Shown piece after piece: positions 10,812-20,873 of a stretch of 64,000 nucleotides of DNA. A program made the position numbers and the translations under genes. Each line of letters begins with the position of its first letter. Positions within the stretch are counted from its first letter, which is position 1. The stretch covers positions 17,949 to 81,948 of the forward strand of contig JBAOKB010000018.1 of the NCBI GenBank assembly GCA_037044905.1, written 5' to 3'. This DNA is from Hortaea werneckii. Taxonomy: Eukaryota > Ascomycota > Dothideomycetes > Mycosphaerellales > Teratosphaeriaceae. Below the pieces are notes generated by a model. That model saw only the letters and a list, made by a program, of their open reading frames with translations. It was not told the origin of the DNA and did not search any database.

Positions 10812-11801
10812 CTAGTAATTGGTCGCAGTGCCCGTAGTGTATGTCGGCTGGTCGTACCCGTAAGGATTCACGCCTGTGCCCTGGGGCTGTGTATAATACC
10901 CTCCATGAGCGCCGTGCGGCATGTGGTTGCCATGGCCGCCGTTGTCAACCTTGTCGTAGTAACCGTTATCAGGCGCGACGGCGGTGGAACCCGTCTCGTG
11001 GCTAGGTCGGAGGTCCTGGTTGCCGCCTGCGGCGAGGGTGTTAGGGGGCACACCGGCACCGTAGGTGCCTAGCTCCGAGTCCTTGCCGGCTTCTGGGTCG
11101 GTCTTCTTCTTGCGGCTGAAGAAGTTGCGCTTGCCGAAGCCTGAGGTGTAGTTGTTGCTGGGACTGGGGCCGTAGCGCTTCTCTTTCTTGTGGTGGCGCA
11201 CAAGGGCTATCTGCATGGCGGCCGTGCAGAGGAAGAGGAAGGCACCGATGATGGAGACGGCGAAGACGGCTGTGTTGAGCTGGCACGCGGTGCCAAGGCT
11301 GACGGAGTAGGTGACGTTCTCGCCTTCGCCGCTGCTGGTGCCGAAGCCGCCTTGTCCGAAGCCGCCGGTGCTGCTGTCGGCGGCGCCGTCGCCAAGCGGG
11401 GTCTGCACGTTGCCGGTGCAGCTGCTGGCGCCGTCGCGGGTGAGGACGGCGATGGCGATCATGCAGCCGACGAAGCAAATATCAAGGACGATGGCGATGA
11501 AGGCGAGGAAGGAGATGCCGCCGAGGCAGCAGGTGAGGCATACTGCGCAGATGGTGTACAAGGTCGCCACGCCTGAGAGACCTTCGACTGCGCGTTTCCA
11601 CTGTTCGATCTAAGGTACACGTTAGTTTCGCAACTACGCTGATTCCACGCGGCATTATCTCTGACGTACCGGTCGGTCGCGATCAGCTAGGGTCGCGAGA
11701 AAGTAAGAGTAGATGCCCAGGCCGATGGCGCTGCAGCAGAAAGCCAGGAAGTACAAAAACGTCTGAAAGAGACGGAGGAAGCCGCCTTTGACGATTCCCA
11801 T
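10812..11801 (-). CDS. MARVEL-domain membrane protein
   Basis: Exons 11801-11670 and 11609-10812 (60-nt intron, GTACGT, phase 0) encode 309 aa. Four hydrophobic segments are visible: about 10-36 (FLYFLAFCCSAIGLGIYSYF), two in residues 60-105, and about 160-185. A Gly-rich, N-glycosylatable loop (GENVTYSVS) precedes the last one. This four-helix layout with short N-terminus fits the fungal MARVEL family, associated with plasma-membrane microdomains and vesicle trafficking. The C-terminal 120 residues are a polar Gly/Tyr/His-rich cytoplasmic tail. The tail differs widely between species, so exact function is not inferable. Confidence 0.8.
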
Positions 11802-13030
11802 GGTGGATGTTGTGATCAGCTCAGGCTCGGTTGTGAGGCTAGAGTCGGAATGGGTCGTTGGTGAGTGTTGGGATGGTGAGAACAAAGGAGAGCTGTTATT
11901 GTGTGATGTTGAAAGTAGAGAAGAAGGGAAGATACAGCAGAAAACCTGGGACGAGCTAAGGTACGTAGTATAGACAGGCCTTTCCAAGGATCGTTGAAAG
12001 ATGTTTCACCTTGCAGCGCGATCACAGGCCAGGTTTAATGCATGAACGCGCACTTCGCCTGGGCACCATTTGCGTCATTCCTGCACCGCCACACCAGGGG
12101 TTCCTGATATGCGCTGCCGGACATCGACCTTCCCGCCCATCGCGCTTAATTCGAGCAAATCGCAATTTACGAGACTGACGCGCAACCCTGGGGGCTCGTG
12201 TTAAGGTCGGCGCGGGGGCGGTGTTATTAGATGAGAGGTACACCTTCGTCATAGCACAAGCCACACCTCCCCCGTCTTTGACAGGTAGGTTTCCCTGGAA
12301 AACCATGGCAATGCACTTATCACTTTCAGTCCAAACAGGTTCAGCGATTGAGTTTTGACAGATGCCACGGATCGCCCGGAATCGTCATTGAATTGTCGGC
12401 CGGCTGTGCAGGATTGACATCGTTGTCCCTTCATCCCGCTTGACTAGGACACAGAAGTATATGCAACGTTTGTGCATTGGAAAATAAATCATGCCGTCAC
12501 GTCTTGACCCCTGGACGATCGACACAATAGTCCTACGTCAGTTGTGACAATACAAGCGCGACTTGAGAAAATGGGGAGCGCATGTGAAGATAACAGCAAA
12601 CTTTCCGTGGCCAACCCAAGCTGCTACCTAGGCACAGGGGTCCTCGCACGCCATACTTACCAGGCACATCATCACATGCCTTACCTTCGTGGCGTTAAAC
12701 ATCGTCATCATCACATCCCATTCTCCAAGCGAGACGAAGGCATTGATCCGATATTGATACAAGGTCTTAGATGCCTCATTCTCACTATTCGCATGGAACG
12801 CGAAAAGGAAACGTCTTGTAAGGTTACTAAATAGTACACATGAATACAATTGCACCAGCAGCACACAGCGGCGCTGGCAGCATTAAAACTCCCATACCCA
12901 AGATTTTTCTACCATCATTCACTTGAGAGTATCAGAGTAAAGCAACGCGCTAAGTTTTCCTCTGAGCACCCAAAATCATCCCATCACCCATCCCTGTCAC
13001 GCCCTCACCGTTTGCAAATCACCCCTTCAT
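11802..13030. other. Gap (1.2 kb) without supported gene
   Basis: Promoter and 5' UTR of the MARVEL gene and the 3' flank of POB3. Only short frames without domains are present. Confidence 0.5.
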
Positions 13031-14773
13031 CTATTTCCCCGTCTTAGCCTTCTTCTTCGGCCGCTCCACCTTCTCCGCCGTATCGCTATCATCCCCACCG
13101 CCCGCATCCGCATCTGCATCTTCCATCTCCTCATCGCTGCCACTCTCCTCGCCGCCACTGGACTTGGCATCGGAATCAAACTCCTCCGCCACATCGGAAT
13201 CAGAATCGGCCTGGAAATCTTCATCCACACTCTCATCCTCATCGTCTTCACCCGCCGAACCTCGGGCGGCATTCACCACCTCCTCATCATCCGAGGACCC
13301 GAGATCCGCATCCCCGTTCAGCGCGGCCGAGAGCATCGAGTTCTCCACATCCATCTCATTCTTAGTCTTGATGTTCTTAATCTTGAAGAAGTTTTCCAGC
13401 GGGGCCTGCTCCTCGCGGTTGATGTTGGAGAACTGGTGTTCGCCGGCGCCATTCTTGAGCGTGACGGTGATGTCGAAAGTGCGACTAGCGCTTACGGCGC
13501 CGCCGACGCGGGACATGGTGATGGCGGCCACGTGGTCGAAGGAGATGTAGGTGGCGGGTTTGGGGACAAAGAGGAAGGCGCGGTCGAGGCAGTAGAGGTG
13601 GCCTTCGTTGGCTTTGATGCTGCACTTCACACCGCTTTGTTGGTGGTGCGAGCTGAAGTCGTGCGAAGGCTGGAACAGCTTCTTGCCTGTGAGGCCGTGG
13701 AAGATGCGCGCGATGACAGTGCCGATTGGTGCTTCGTACCGGGCTTGGAGCTTGCCGGCGTACTTTTCTTTCAAGTCTTCTTCCGTCATGTTGAGTTCGA
13801 TGTTGACTTCTTCGTCGCGTTTGAACTGCATTACGATAAAGGGGTATCGGGTCTGACCCTGTCTGAGCGGTGGGTCGAGGCCGATACATAGCAGTTGGTG
13901 TACATCATCCGGCTTAGGCAGGATGAAGAATCGCTTGGCATTGTCGTAGGAAATCTTGTAGTCGTATGTCTTACCGCGTAGTCGGAACGACTTCTCATAG
14001 AGGTCGATGTCGAAGCGGCCACGAGGAGTGAGATGCAAGATGTCCAGGAAGGTCGCGAATGTGTCACCGGCCACCTCGCCGATCTCTGCCTTGTCCATGA
14101 GCGCCTCGTAAAAGAGGTTGGCGGCATTCTCCTCCTCCTCGCCATTCTCCTGCGCATCTTCGCCATCTTCCTCCGCATTCTTTTTCCTGCCTTTCCGCAT
14201 TTCCGTACCCGGGATGTAGAAGCGCATCTCCGTCAATTGGTCCACAGCACCACCAGTCTTCTGACCCTTCTTCTTCGTGCCATTCACCCCATCTACAGGG
14301 TCTTGACCATCCTGCGGCAGGCTAAGCTCGACTGCCACCTCATTCTTTCCCGCCAAGTTCGTGTTCGAGATCTCGGTGTATGGGATCTCAAAAGCAGGCT
14401 GATTCCTCACGTTAAAAGTCAACTCATTCCTGCCCAGCTCGCTCTTGCCCCAGTTCCATCCTCGTAATGCGTGCTCCCTCTGGACCAGCTCCACGCCAAA
14501 CCAGACCTGGAAACACTTTCGGATCGCATCGTAGTCGTCGGGCCTGAAGCCGTCCAGTAAGACAACCCCTGCATTCCGTGCAAACACTTTCAGCTCATAG
14601 CCCCTTGCTGCTCTTGACCAGGATGCGCTCTGAATGTCCTGCTTGTCGAGAGTGAATGTCTGGCCACCGCTGCCGCCTGCTGGCTTCCAACCTAGACCAG
14701 ATTCGGCGACACGGCATTTGCCGGGCTGTTTGGAAAGGTCGAGGTAGATGTCGTCGAAAGATTCCCTAGCCAT
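13031..14773 (-). CDS. POB3: FACT complex subunit POB3 (SSRP1-like)
   Basis: Uninterrupted frame, 580 aa from the ATG at 14773, which gives the family N-terminus (FDDIYLDLSKQPGKCRVAESGLGWK). Order: POB3_N PH-like domain (1-110), SSRP1 structure-specific recognition region (about 115-330, with an acidic/basic insert KGRKKNAEEDGEDAQENGEE), Rtt106-like tandem PH region (about 335-480), then a long Asp/Glu/Ser acidic tail and a basic end (ERPKKKAKTGK). There is no HMG box, as expected for fungi, where Nhp6-type proteins supply it. With Spt16 it forms FACT, the nuclear histone chaperone that opens and rebuilds nucleosomes during transcription and replication. The frame stays open 55 codons upstream, but that stretch is unlike the family. 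Confidence 0.95.
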   Translation of the reverse strand: MARESFDDIYLDLSKQPGKCRVAESGLGWKPAGGSGGQTFTLDKQDIQSASWSRAARGYELKVFARNAGVVLLDGFRPDDYDAIRKCFQVWFGVELVQREHALRGWNWGKSELGRNELTFNVRNQPAFEIPYTEISNTNLAGKNEVAVELSLPQDGQDPVDGVNGTKKKGQKTGGAVDQLTEMRFYIPGTEMRKGRKKNAEEDGEDAQENGEEEENAANLFYEALMDKAEIGEVAGDTFATFLDILHLTPRGRFDIDLYEKSFRLRGKTYDYKISYDNAKRFFILPKPDDVHQLLCIGLDPPLRQGQTRYPFIVMQFKRDEEVNIELNMTEEDLKEKYAGKLQARYEAPIGTVIARIFHGLTGKKLFQPSHDFSSHHQQSGVKCSIKANEGHLYCLDRAFLFVPKPATYISFDHVAAITMSRVGGAVSASRTFDITVTLKNGAGEHQFSNINREEQAPLENFFKIKNIKTKNEMDVENSMLSAALNGDADLGSSDDEEVVNAARGSAGEDDEDESVDEDFQADSDSDVAEEFDSDAKSSGGEESGSDEEMEDADADAGGGDDSDTAEKVERPKKKAKTGK

Positions 14774-15407
14774 CTGAGTTAGTTTACAAGCTAGAGGAAG
14801 GTGCTTCCTTGGGCGCAAGGAGTGCTCAAAGGAAGCAAATCTCGCAGGTGCTAGTAGAGGGGAAAAAGAGGCTCGGGCTGACTCACATGATGAAAAGGGT
14901 CTTCTGACGGTAAGTAAGTGGATGTTGTAGGTCTTCACTTGAAGTGGCGTGCTACCTACCCGCCTTGTTGCGGCTGGTGGCCTAGCAGGTAAGCGACTTG
15001 AACGTGCTATGAAAGATTCCGGAGAGATGGATTAAAGTGGTGAATGGAGCAAGGCGGTCGCAATGTTGATAGGGCGCGGCGGCGGGGAGGATGGAAGTGA
15101 AAGTGTCGAGGTGGGTGAAGTGAAGCTACAAGAGCTCGCATTAACGTCGCGACTCCAGACGCGAAGACGCGCATTCAGTGCCTGAGGCATGCACTTTCGC
15201 CCGGCGCGCCTGCCCAGATGGAATTCCATACCCACCTGCACCTCAGCACTTCATGGATCCATGGATACCACTCTAAGAACTCAGAAGTTATATTACACTT
15301 GGCGAAAGGCTTGAATATGGCCAGACAAAGTCGCTCAGACTATTCAATCGACGTCGCTGTATACAATGATCCGCTGACAAGCTGAAATCAAATATTCAGT
15401 TCTGCTA
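14774..15407. other. Intergenic, POB3 promoter side
   Basis: Contains the POB3 promoter/5' UTR and the 3' flank of the GH72-like gene. No gene supported. Confidence 0.5.
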
Positions 15408-17014
15408 TTACCCACCTCTAATGGCTGCTTCGATGCCTGGCCAATCAAGACAGGTATCTGGGATATGAGGTAGCGTTCCTGAGTCTCCCGTATCCGACGA
15501 AACCTCTTCGTGTCCCATCTCAGAGTCTGGATCGGCAGCGGCATTCTGAGCACGCCTGTCCTCTGCTGATGACATCCGCTCTGCCTCCTGAAGACGAGCT
15601 TGATAGTTCCGAAAATCCTCATAAAGTTGCAGCTCACCCCAATATGTCTCCCGCGTCTCAAGTATCTCGCCTTGATACGCATCGCGAGCTCTTTGTGCAT
15701 GCCTCACCCGCGACCCAGGTACATTGCCGCTTTCTTCCACTTTAGGAATCATCTGGACGAGCCCATAGTCATTCGTCCCTTGCCACATTTCGTATACGCA
15801 TCCTCCGGAGAAGACCTGGGTCATCTCTGGTGAGTACAAGGCACGCGTTTCGTCGAACGATCGTGGTAGACCACGTCCTGGCCTTGAACCGTATTCGCAG
15901 AGGAATAAGGGAATCTTTGCATCCTTATATCTGTCGATCTACACATGTGTCAGGCTTGTATCATCATGTGAATGCTCCATCTGTCCAAGTGCCGCGCGCC
16001 GGTTTAATAGGAAGACTTACCACGTCACGATAGCCACTGGGATCTCCGTCTGACCTGCCCGCCCAAGTATAATGGCAGCCCTGCCCTGTAGATTAGCATC
16101 GGATGGCTCGTCTATCCCTCACATATTGACACACCGCCCAAAAATCAACCCGAAAATCATCTTCGCGAGAGGACAAGTACTCAAGAACCCTCCTATCCCT
16201 CTCCCCCGCGGCCGCTGCACCGTAACCCAACGGCAAGATCCTCTGACCCGTGAGATTACGCTTCAAGCGCATGTACTTTTTCATGTCCCGCACGGCCGCT
16301 GCAAGTACTGGTGCGCAGAGCGATTCGGATCTGGCATCGTTAATCAAATGATTCGAGACAAGAACGCCGAGCGTGTTTGGATATTGGGCCATAAGGTCTA
16401 TCGTCTTGAACATCTCGAGCAAGATGGCAGGCTGGTAGGACTCAAGCGGAGCGTTCCGATTTATGCCGCATTGTGGCGTTGTAAGGGACTGTCATTGTTG
16501 ACAACGTGGATCAGCAATGTGCACAGCGTTGGACATGAATTGTCGGGGTCCTTTGGGAGACAAAGCGACATACAGCTAGGACATAAATCCCCGCATCTTC
16601 TAACAACTTCATCGATCGATCGTGCGGCTGGGTATTGTCGATGGAATCTCCACGTCCCATTTCCCTCAGCATTACTTTCTGCCGTGCACAATCTTTCGTC
16701 AAAGTCATCCGTCAAACTTACAGACATAGATCGTATTCACTCCTAAATCCGTGAAAAGGCCAACATCGTGCTCCAGGCGCTGGAACATTTCATCTTTGAG
16801 AGGGTTGTTGGGGCAGTAACCGCCAGTCGGAGTTCTTTGATGAGTATCGTGGGGTTGGTGGACGACGCCCCGGACGAGAAACTTTGAGATTGATTTCAGC
16901 TGCATTTTTCTTTGCTAGGGCCAGAGGGCTTGAGAACTCCCTTACACGACTGTCTCCTTTGACGAAGTGGGTGCCTTCGATTCGAATAGGTGTACTGCTA
17001 GGTGTATCTTTCAT
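15408..17014 (-). CDS. GH72-like (GAS/GEL) protein, degenerate active site
   Basis: I assemble six exons: 17014-16946, 16881-16722, 16647-16574, 16488-16135, 16080-16021 and 15938-15408, total 415 aa. The joins restore family blocks in order: FLVRGVVHQP (24-33), NTIYVYSIDNTQPHDRSMKLL, GIYVLASLTTPQCGINR, NTLGVLVSNHLIND, VDFWAGCHYTWAGRSDGDPSGY, IPLFLCEYGS and SGGCVYEMWQGTNDYGLVQ. GH72 enzymes are wall beta-1,3-glucanosyltransferases. The nucleophile Glu is kept (Glu254 in CEYGS), but the acid/base block, GNEVIN in active members, is SNHLIN, with His148 for Glu. There is no signal peptide at the chosen start and no GPI-type hydrophobic C-terminus; the last 100 residues are charged. Likely not a working transglycosylase. 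The second acceptor may instead be at 16899 (six extra residues). Confidence 0.8.
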
Positions 17015-17483
17015 CGTCGTATGGGGAGCTAGCTATCGAAAACCCGACGGCAGGCTTTGAAGATTCTTGCTGATCTAGCCACTGTCACAATAGTTCCTGT
17101 TAGGGATATATTGACGCAGACAAGAGAAATACTGTATTGTCAAGTAGCTATTTGGTCGAGTCACTTAGGATGTACTTGAAGTTGCTTGACGTAGCTCTAG
17201 GTACCTACCTAGGTAGGTAGGTGCTCCGGTCAGCTGCGCTGGTGCCTCAGGTTTGAATGGCTTTTCTTAATCACACCTGCAAGTGGGCAATAGGTATTGC
17301 TTACTGTCTGCGGCTCAGGCGTCTCCGCAAGACAATAATACCCGGAGCGCAACCAGAAGACCCAGCCTGTAGCAGAGATACGTAAGTGGGCTTCCTTCAT
17401 AATAGAGGTCACCACCCAAAAAGCCATCTCCCAGCCCAAGCCAAGATGCTTTTCCAATCCACCGATTTTTGTCTTCTCTCACA
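17015..17483. other. Intergenic with repeated palindrome
   Basis: Promoter side of the GH72-like gene and 3' flank of NAA20. Holds the palindrome CTACCTAGGTAG at 17205-17216. Confidence 0.5.
17205..17216. repeat. 12-bp palindrome CTACCTAGGTAG
   Basis: Perfect palindrome within an extended run of tacctaggtaggtag. The same 12-mer occurs at 38553-38564, and the core ACCTAGGT at 29122-29129, all intergenic. A binding site is possible but unproven. Confidence 0.5.
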
Positions 17484-18439
17484 TTACCAGACTTCCGATG
17501 GATCGACTCGAATATTCTCCCCATTGGCCCGGACAGTCTTGCGGTTCTTGTCCCTTTTTAGCGGCTTTCGCATGTCGTACGCATCACTGCCGCCGTTGTA
17601 GTAATCGATGATGCGGCGATAGACGGAATAGCTGCAAATTGGAAAGTCAGTAATCAGAACAATGGTATTTTGCATTACTCTCCCCGCCTCCTTCGACATC
17701 GATAGAAAGTAGTGAAAGGGAACAGAATAGAGAACAGAGAAAGTCCTGAACGCAATCAATGCTCGAAGACAAAATTAAAAGTAACCAAAACACAATAGCA
17801 GAAGTGAAGAGAAAGACTTACCCCATCCGCTTATAAAGCTGAATAGCCGCCTCATTCTCCACCCGCACAAACAGATCCACAAACCAGCAATCCTGCTCGT
17901 CGCCCACGACCTCCAACGCCTCGGACAGCTTCGTCGCGAACCCCTTCCGCCGCGCCGCCGGCGCCACGGTCAGACAGGTAATGTGCGCGTGCCAGGGCAG
18001 GTAGTTGGGGAATTTCTTCTGGTAGATCTTCAGGTTCGGGTCGTAGGGTTCGATCGGGGCGGGGTAGGGGGAGGATTCGAGTTTGCCGAGGACTGTTAGG
18101 AGAATGAGGGCGTTAGCTGGAGGGTCTGCTGATGGTGGTATCTGCTTTTGGCGGTTTTGCACGTGGTGGTGTGGGCGGAGGGTCCATCCTTTGTTACGAG
18201 GGCGAGGGGGAAGGGTGGCGAAACATGGGATCCGTAAAGGGAGATGAGGATGAGGTGTTTGTGTACATACTGTATGCTTCAATCTGTCCGCTTTCATTCT
18301 CCATCACTTTACACAGCTGTGGCCATCGCGTGAAGTAATCGAGATAAAATCCGATATTGTACGTTTCCGTTAGGTGGTCCAGATTGCATGGGTTGAACCG
18401 CAAGAGGTCCATGGGCGTCATTGGCCGCACGTTCGCCAT
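17484..18439 (-). CDS. NAA20: NatB N-alpha-acetyltransferase catalytic subunit
   Basis: Exons 18439-18271, 18092-17822 and 17631-17484 give 195 aa. The joins restore GQIEAYILGKLESS and YKRMGYSVYRRIIDYYNG. Family marks: N-terminal VRPMTPMDLLRFNPCNLDHLTETYNIGFY, the GNAT acetyl-CoA loop RRKGFA, and the NatB tail segment SDAYDMRKPL. With an auxiliary subunit (NAA25/Mdm20), NatB acetylates nascent proteins beginning Met-Asp, Met-Glu, Met-Asn or Met-Gln at the ribosome; actin and tropomyosin are classic targets. The two introns are long for this window (178 and 190 nt). The ATG chosen is the first that matches the family start (MANVRPM). Confidence 0.93.
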
Positions 18440-19012
18440 CTTGTCTTTCACCCTCAGTCGCCCGAGTGGCACGCCTATTATTAGGAGGCGATCTCTTGAT
18501 TCGTTTGTTCTTTCTTTCTCGGGCTTGGGTTCTGAACTTTGGTTTTACTTTCACACTTGATCACAATAAGTCTTCACAAGTACGGGCCAAAGTCGTGAAG
18601 GTCTTCGCGTATCGCGTATCGAGTCGCTCGAATTGCAAGAAAAGAAGTGCAGTGGCTAGTATTTTAAGTGGCTAATATCAAATGGAAGTAGAAATGGAGC
18701 ATGTGAGGCAGCTTGCAGGTTCCAATCCGGCAGTTCCCGAAACATCAAATTCACTCTCGGTGCCGAGCCCACCTCACAGTCTACATTAAATAGAAACCGT
18801 CACGCTGCTAACAGATATAAGTAGGCTGGCAATGACTCATCGAAGGTTCATTCTCTCGAAGGCGTTGCTGATTCTGTGCCATGCATAAAATGTCTCTTCA
18901 TCTGTCTTTCTTGAATTAAGTCCATAGGGAAAAGGCTAAAGGGAGACAAAGGGCACAAAAAGGCTTGGGTAAAGATCTAGTAAATATACAGTAGAAGTGC
19001 CTTAAATAGTTT
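18440..19012. other. Intergenic
   Basis: NAA20 promoter side and 3' flank of the uS8m gene. Nothing else supported. Confidence 0.5.
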
Positions 19013-20175
19013 TTACCAAAATCTACAAAGCGCCTGCCCACCAATGGCTCTCTCCACGCACTCTCTGGCCTCCATAACTCCCCGATCCGTACTCACAGCC
19101 ATGATTTCCCCTACACGGCTAAGCCCCTTGACTTCGCCTGCATGGCTTCCTCTTACAACCGCCCCCAGTTCCCGACTGCTCAGCCATAACCGCTTGGTCG
19201 GTTTGCTGATCAACCGCGCCTTGCTGAGCACGGGGCTGCCCTCCCAGTATTTCAGTCCGAGCCAGAGACGTCTCGAGGCTCGGTTCTTATTCGTGATGAG
19301 AGTTGTGTTGTCCGGTTCGAGACCGGGGCTTGTGCCTTCGAGATTCCAAGGATCACGGTAGGTTGGTGGGAGAGGGGTGACGTGCTGGGAAGGGATCTCA
19401 AGACCCATGGCCTGGATCGTAATTCCGTCCCGTTCAAGGTGGCGGGGTGTTGCGAAAGCGGCGGGTCCGGCAAAGTAGGCGAGGATGTCACGACCGATCT
19501 CGCGCGTGCGAAGGTGTCGACGAAGTTCCTGTTCGGCATCGGCTGCGGAGATGCCTTCGGGGAGTTGTTGCAGCATGCTGCTGATTCCAGACTGGCGTAG
19601 GATCTTCTGTTCGAATTCTCCTCCCACGCCGGCCGCGACCAGTTCCTCCTCTGATTTGCCGCCATGCTCGAGGACGAAGTCCATCCAGTGCTTGCGCCAG
19701 CCGTCCGCTTCGAGCTGAGCGCTGGATAATCTGCTGCCTTCTACTGCGAATTGAATGCTTTCTTCAGGATACCCTCTCAACCTCAGAGCTTCCTCAGTCC
19801 GAACTCCTCCATAGACTACATCCCACAAAGCGGCCTCTCCACTGCGCGGTCGGCGGTCGCGGTGCGGGGCGGAGGTAACATGATGATTATCGGGCGCAGC
19901 GGATCCGGGGAAGCATGCCGCTGGAGGCGAAGCGCCGCCGAGGTGGACCTGGGAGAGGAAACCCTGCTTGTGTAGAAGGAGAGCGATGGAGAGGTGGAGG
20001 CGGGTGTAGGGGATGGAAGTCAGGCCGAGTCGGGCGAGAGAGGCGTTCTGGAGATGAGAGCAAACGTGTGCCTGAGTTCGAATCGGTCAGTCAGACAGCT
20101 ACCGCAGAGAGAGAGAGAGGAAGGGTAGGTCTTGAAGCCATCGTATGGGCCACATACAAGGTTGACGAGAGACAT
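19013..20175 (-). CDS. MRPS8: Mitochondrial ribosomal protein uS8m, enlarged
   Basis: Exon 1 (20175-20158) encodes MSLVNL; after an 86-nt intron, exon 2 (20071-19013) continues AHVCSHLQNASLARLGLTSIPYTRLHL, the classic fungal uS8m N-terminus. The C-terminal half is also typical: ASRRLWLGLKYW (about 270-281), ISKPTKRLWL, and the conserved S8 end VSTDRGVMEARECVERAIGG. Between the halves (about 57-265) lies roughly 200 residues not normal for S8, with helical, charged content (QELRRHLRTREIGRD). Total 358 aa against about 130-170 for the family. The protein belongs to the mitoribosome small subunit and binds 12S/15S-type rRNA. The insert has no intron signals I could use to remove it cleanly, but that should be tested with transcripts. 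Confidence 0.88.
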
Positions 20176-20873
20176 GGCGATTCTATGATTTTGGTGGAAG
20201 ATGGGTGGCCCGCAGGCCGAGCGAAGTGGATGCGCGCAGGTCTTGGATAAACTTGGGAAGTCTCGAAGTCGTCCGTGGGCGTGCACACGTCGATGGTCTC
20301 TGCGCACTCACGCGCTCGCAATGTCGAAGATATAGTACAGAAGTAGGTGGTGTGCAGCAATGCCCTGCTTGACTTTCTTTCGATATAACTTCACGCCCGC
20401 CGTGAACTCCCGCTGGCAATGCGGCTCTCGGGGGTCATGGAGTTTCGCCTGTCTTACTAGAAGGAGACTAGTGCTTGGTGACTGGCCATGAAATTGGTGA
20501 AAGAGTCAATGAAATATTGGGGGACATGCCGTCAATTTGTTGAATCGGCGCCAATTCCAGCTAAAGCCGGGCTTCCACATGCCAATCCGCCTGTGTACAG
20601 CGCGAAGGCGCTTTCTCGTCTCCCATTGGTTCTGCAACCGCCCATCCCAACTGCATAGCGGCTACAGGATGCAGCATCGCTGACAGGCCGAGGGTTAGAC
20701 AGAGAGCTGCCATGGCCTAGAAATAGCTGTCGCTCACGGTAGGTTGTGCTCGTTCGTTTCTCCATATCACCACTCACCTTTCATCGCCTCCCTCCTACAT
20801 TCGGTACGGGAGCATTCCACTGCCAACTTGGACCACATTGAGAACGAGAAGAAGAAGTTGCAATAGTTTGATC
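20176..20873. other. Divergent promoter region
   Basis: Lies between uS8m (-) and the 584-aa gene (+). No gene supported; possible shared promoter. Confidence 0.5.

Noticed and set aside
11190..11576. Ala/Gly/Glu-rich plus-strand ORF
   Set aside because: Antisense shadow of the MARVEL gene with repetitive composition.
14774..14938. Upstream extension of POB3 (55 codons)
   Set aside because: Open by chance; the family N-terminus starts at the ATG at 14773, and the extension begins in likely 5' UTR.
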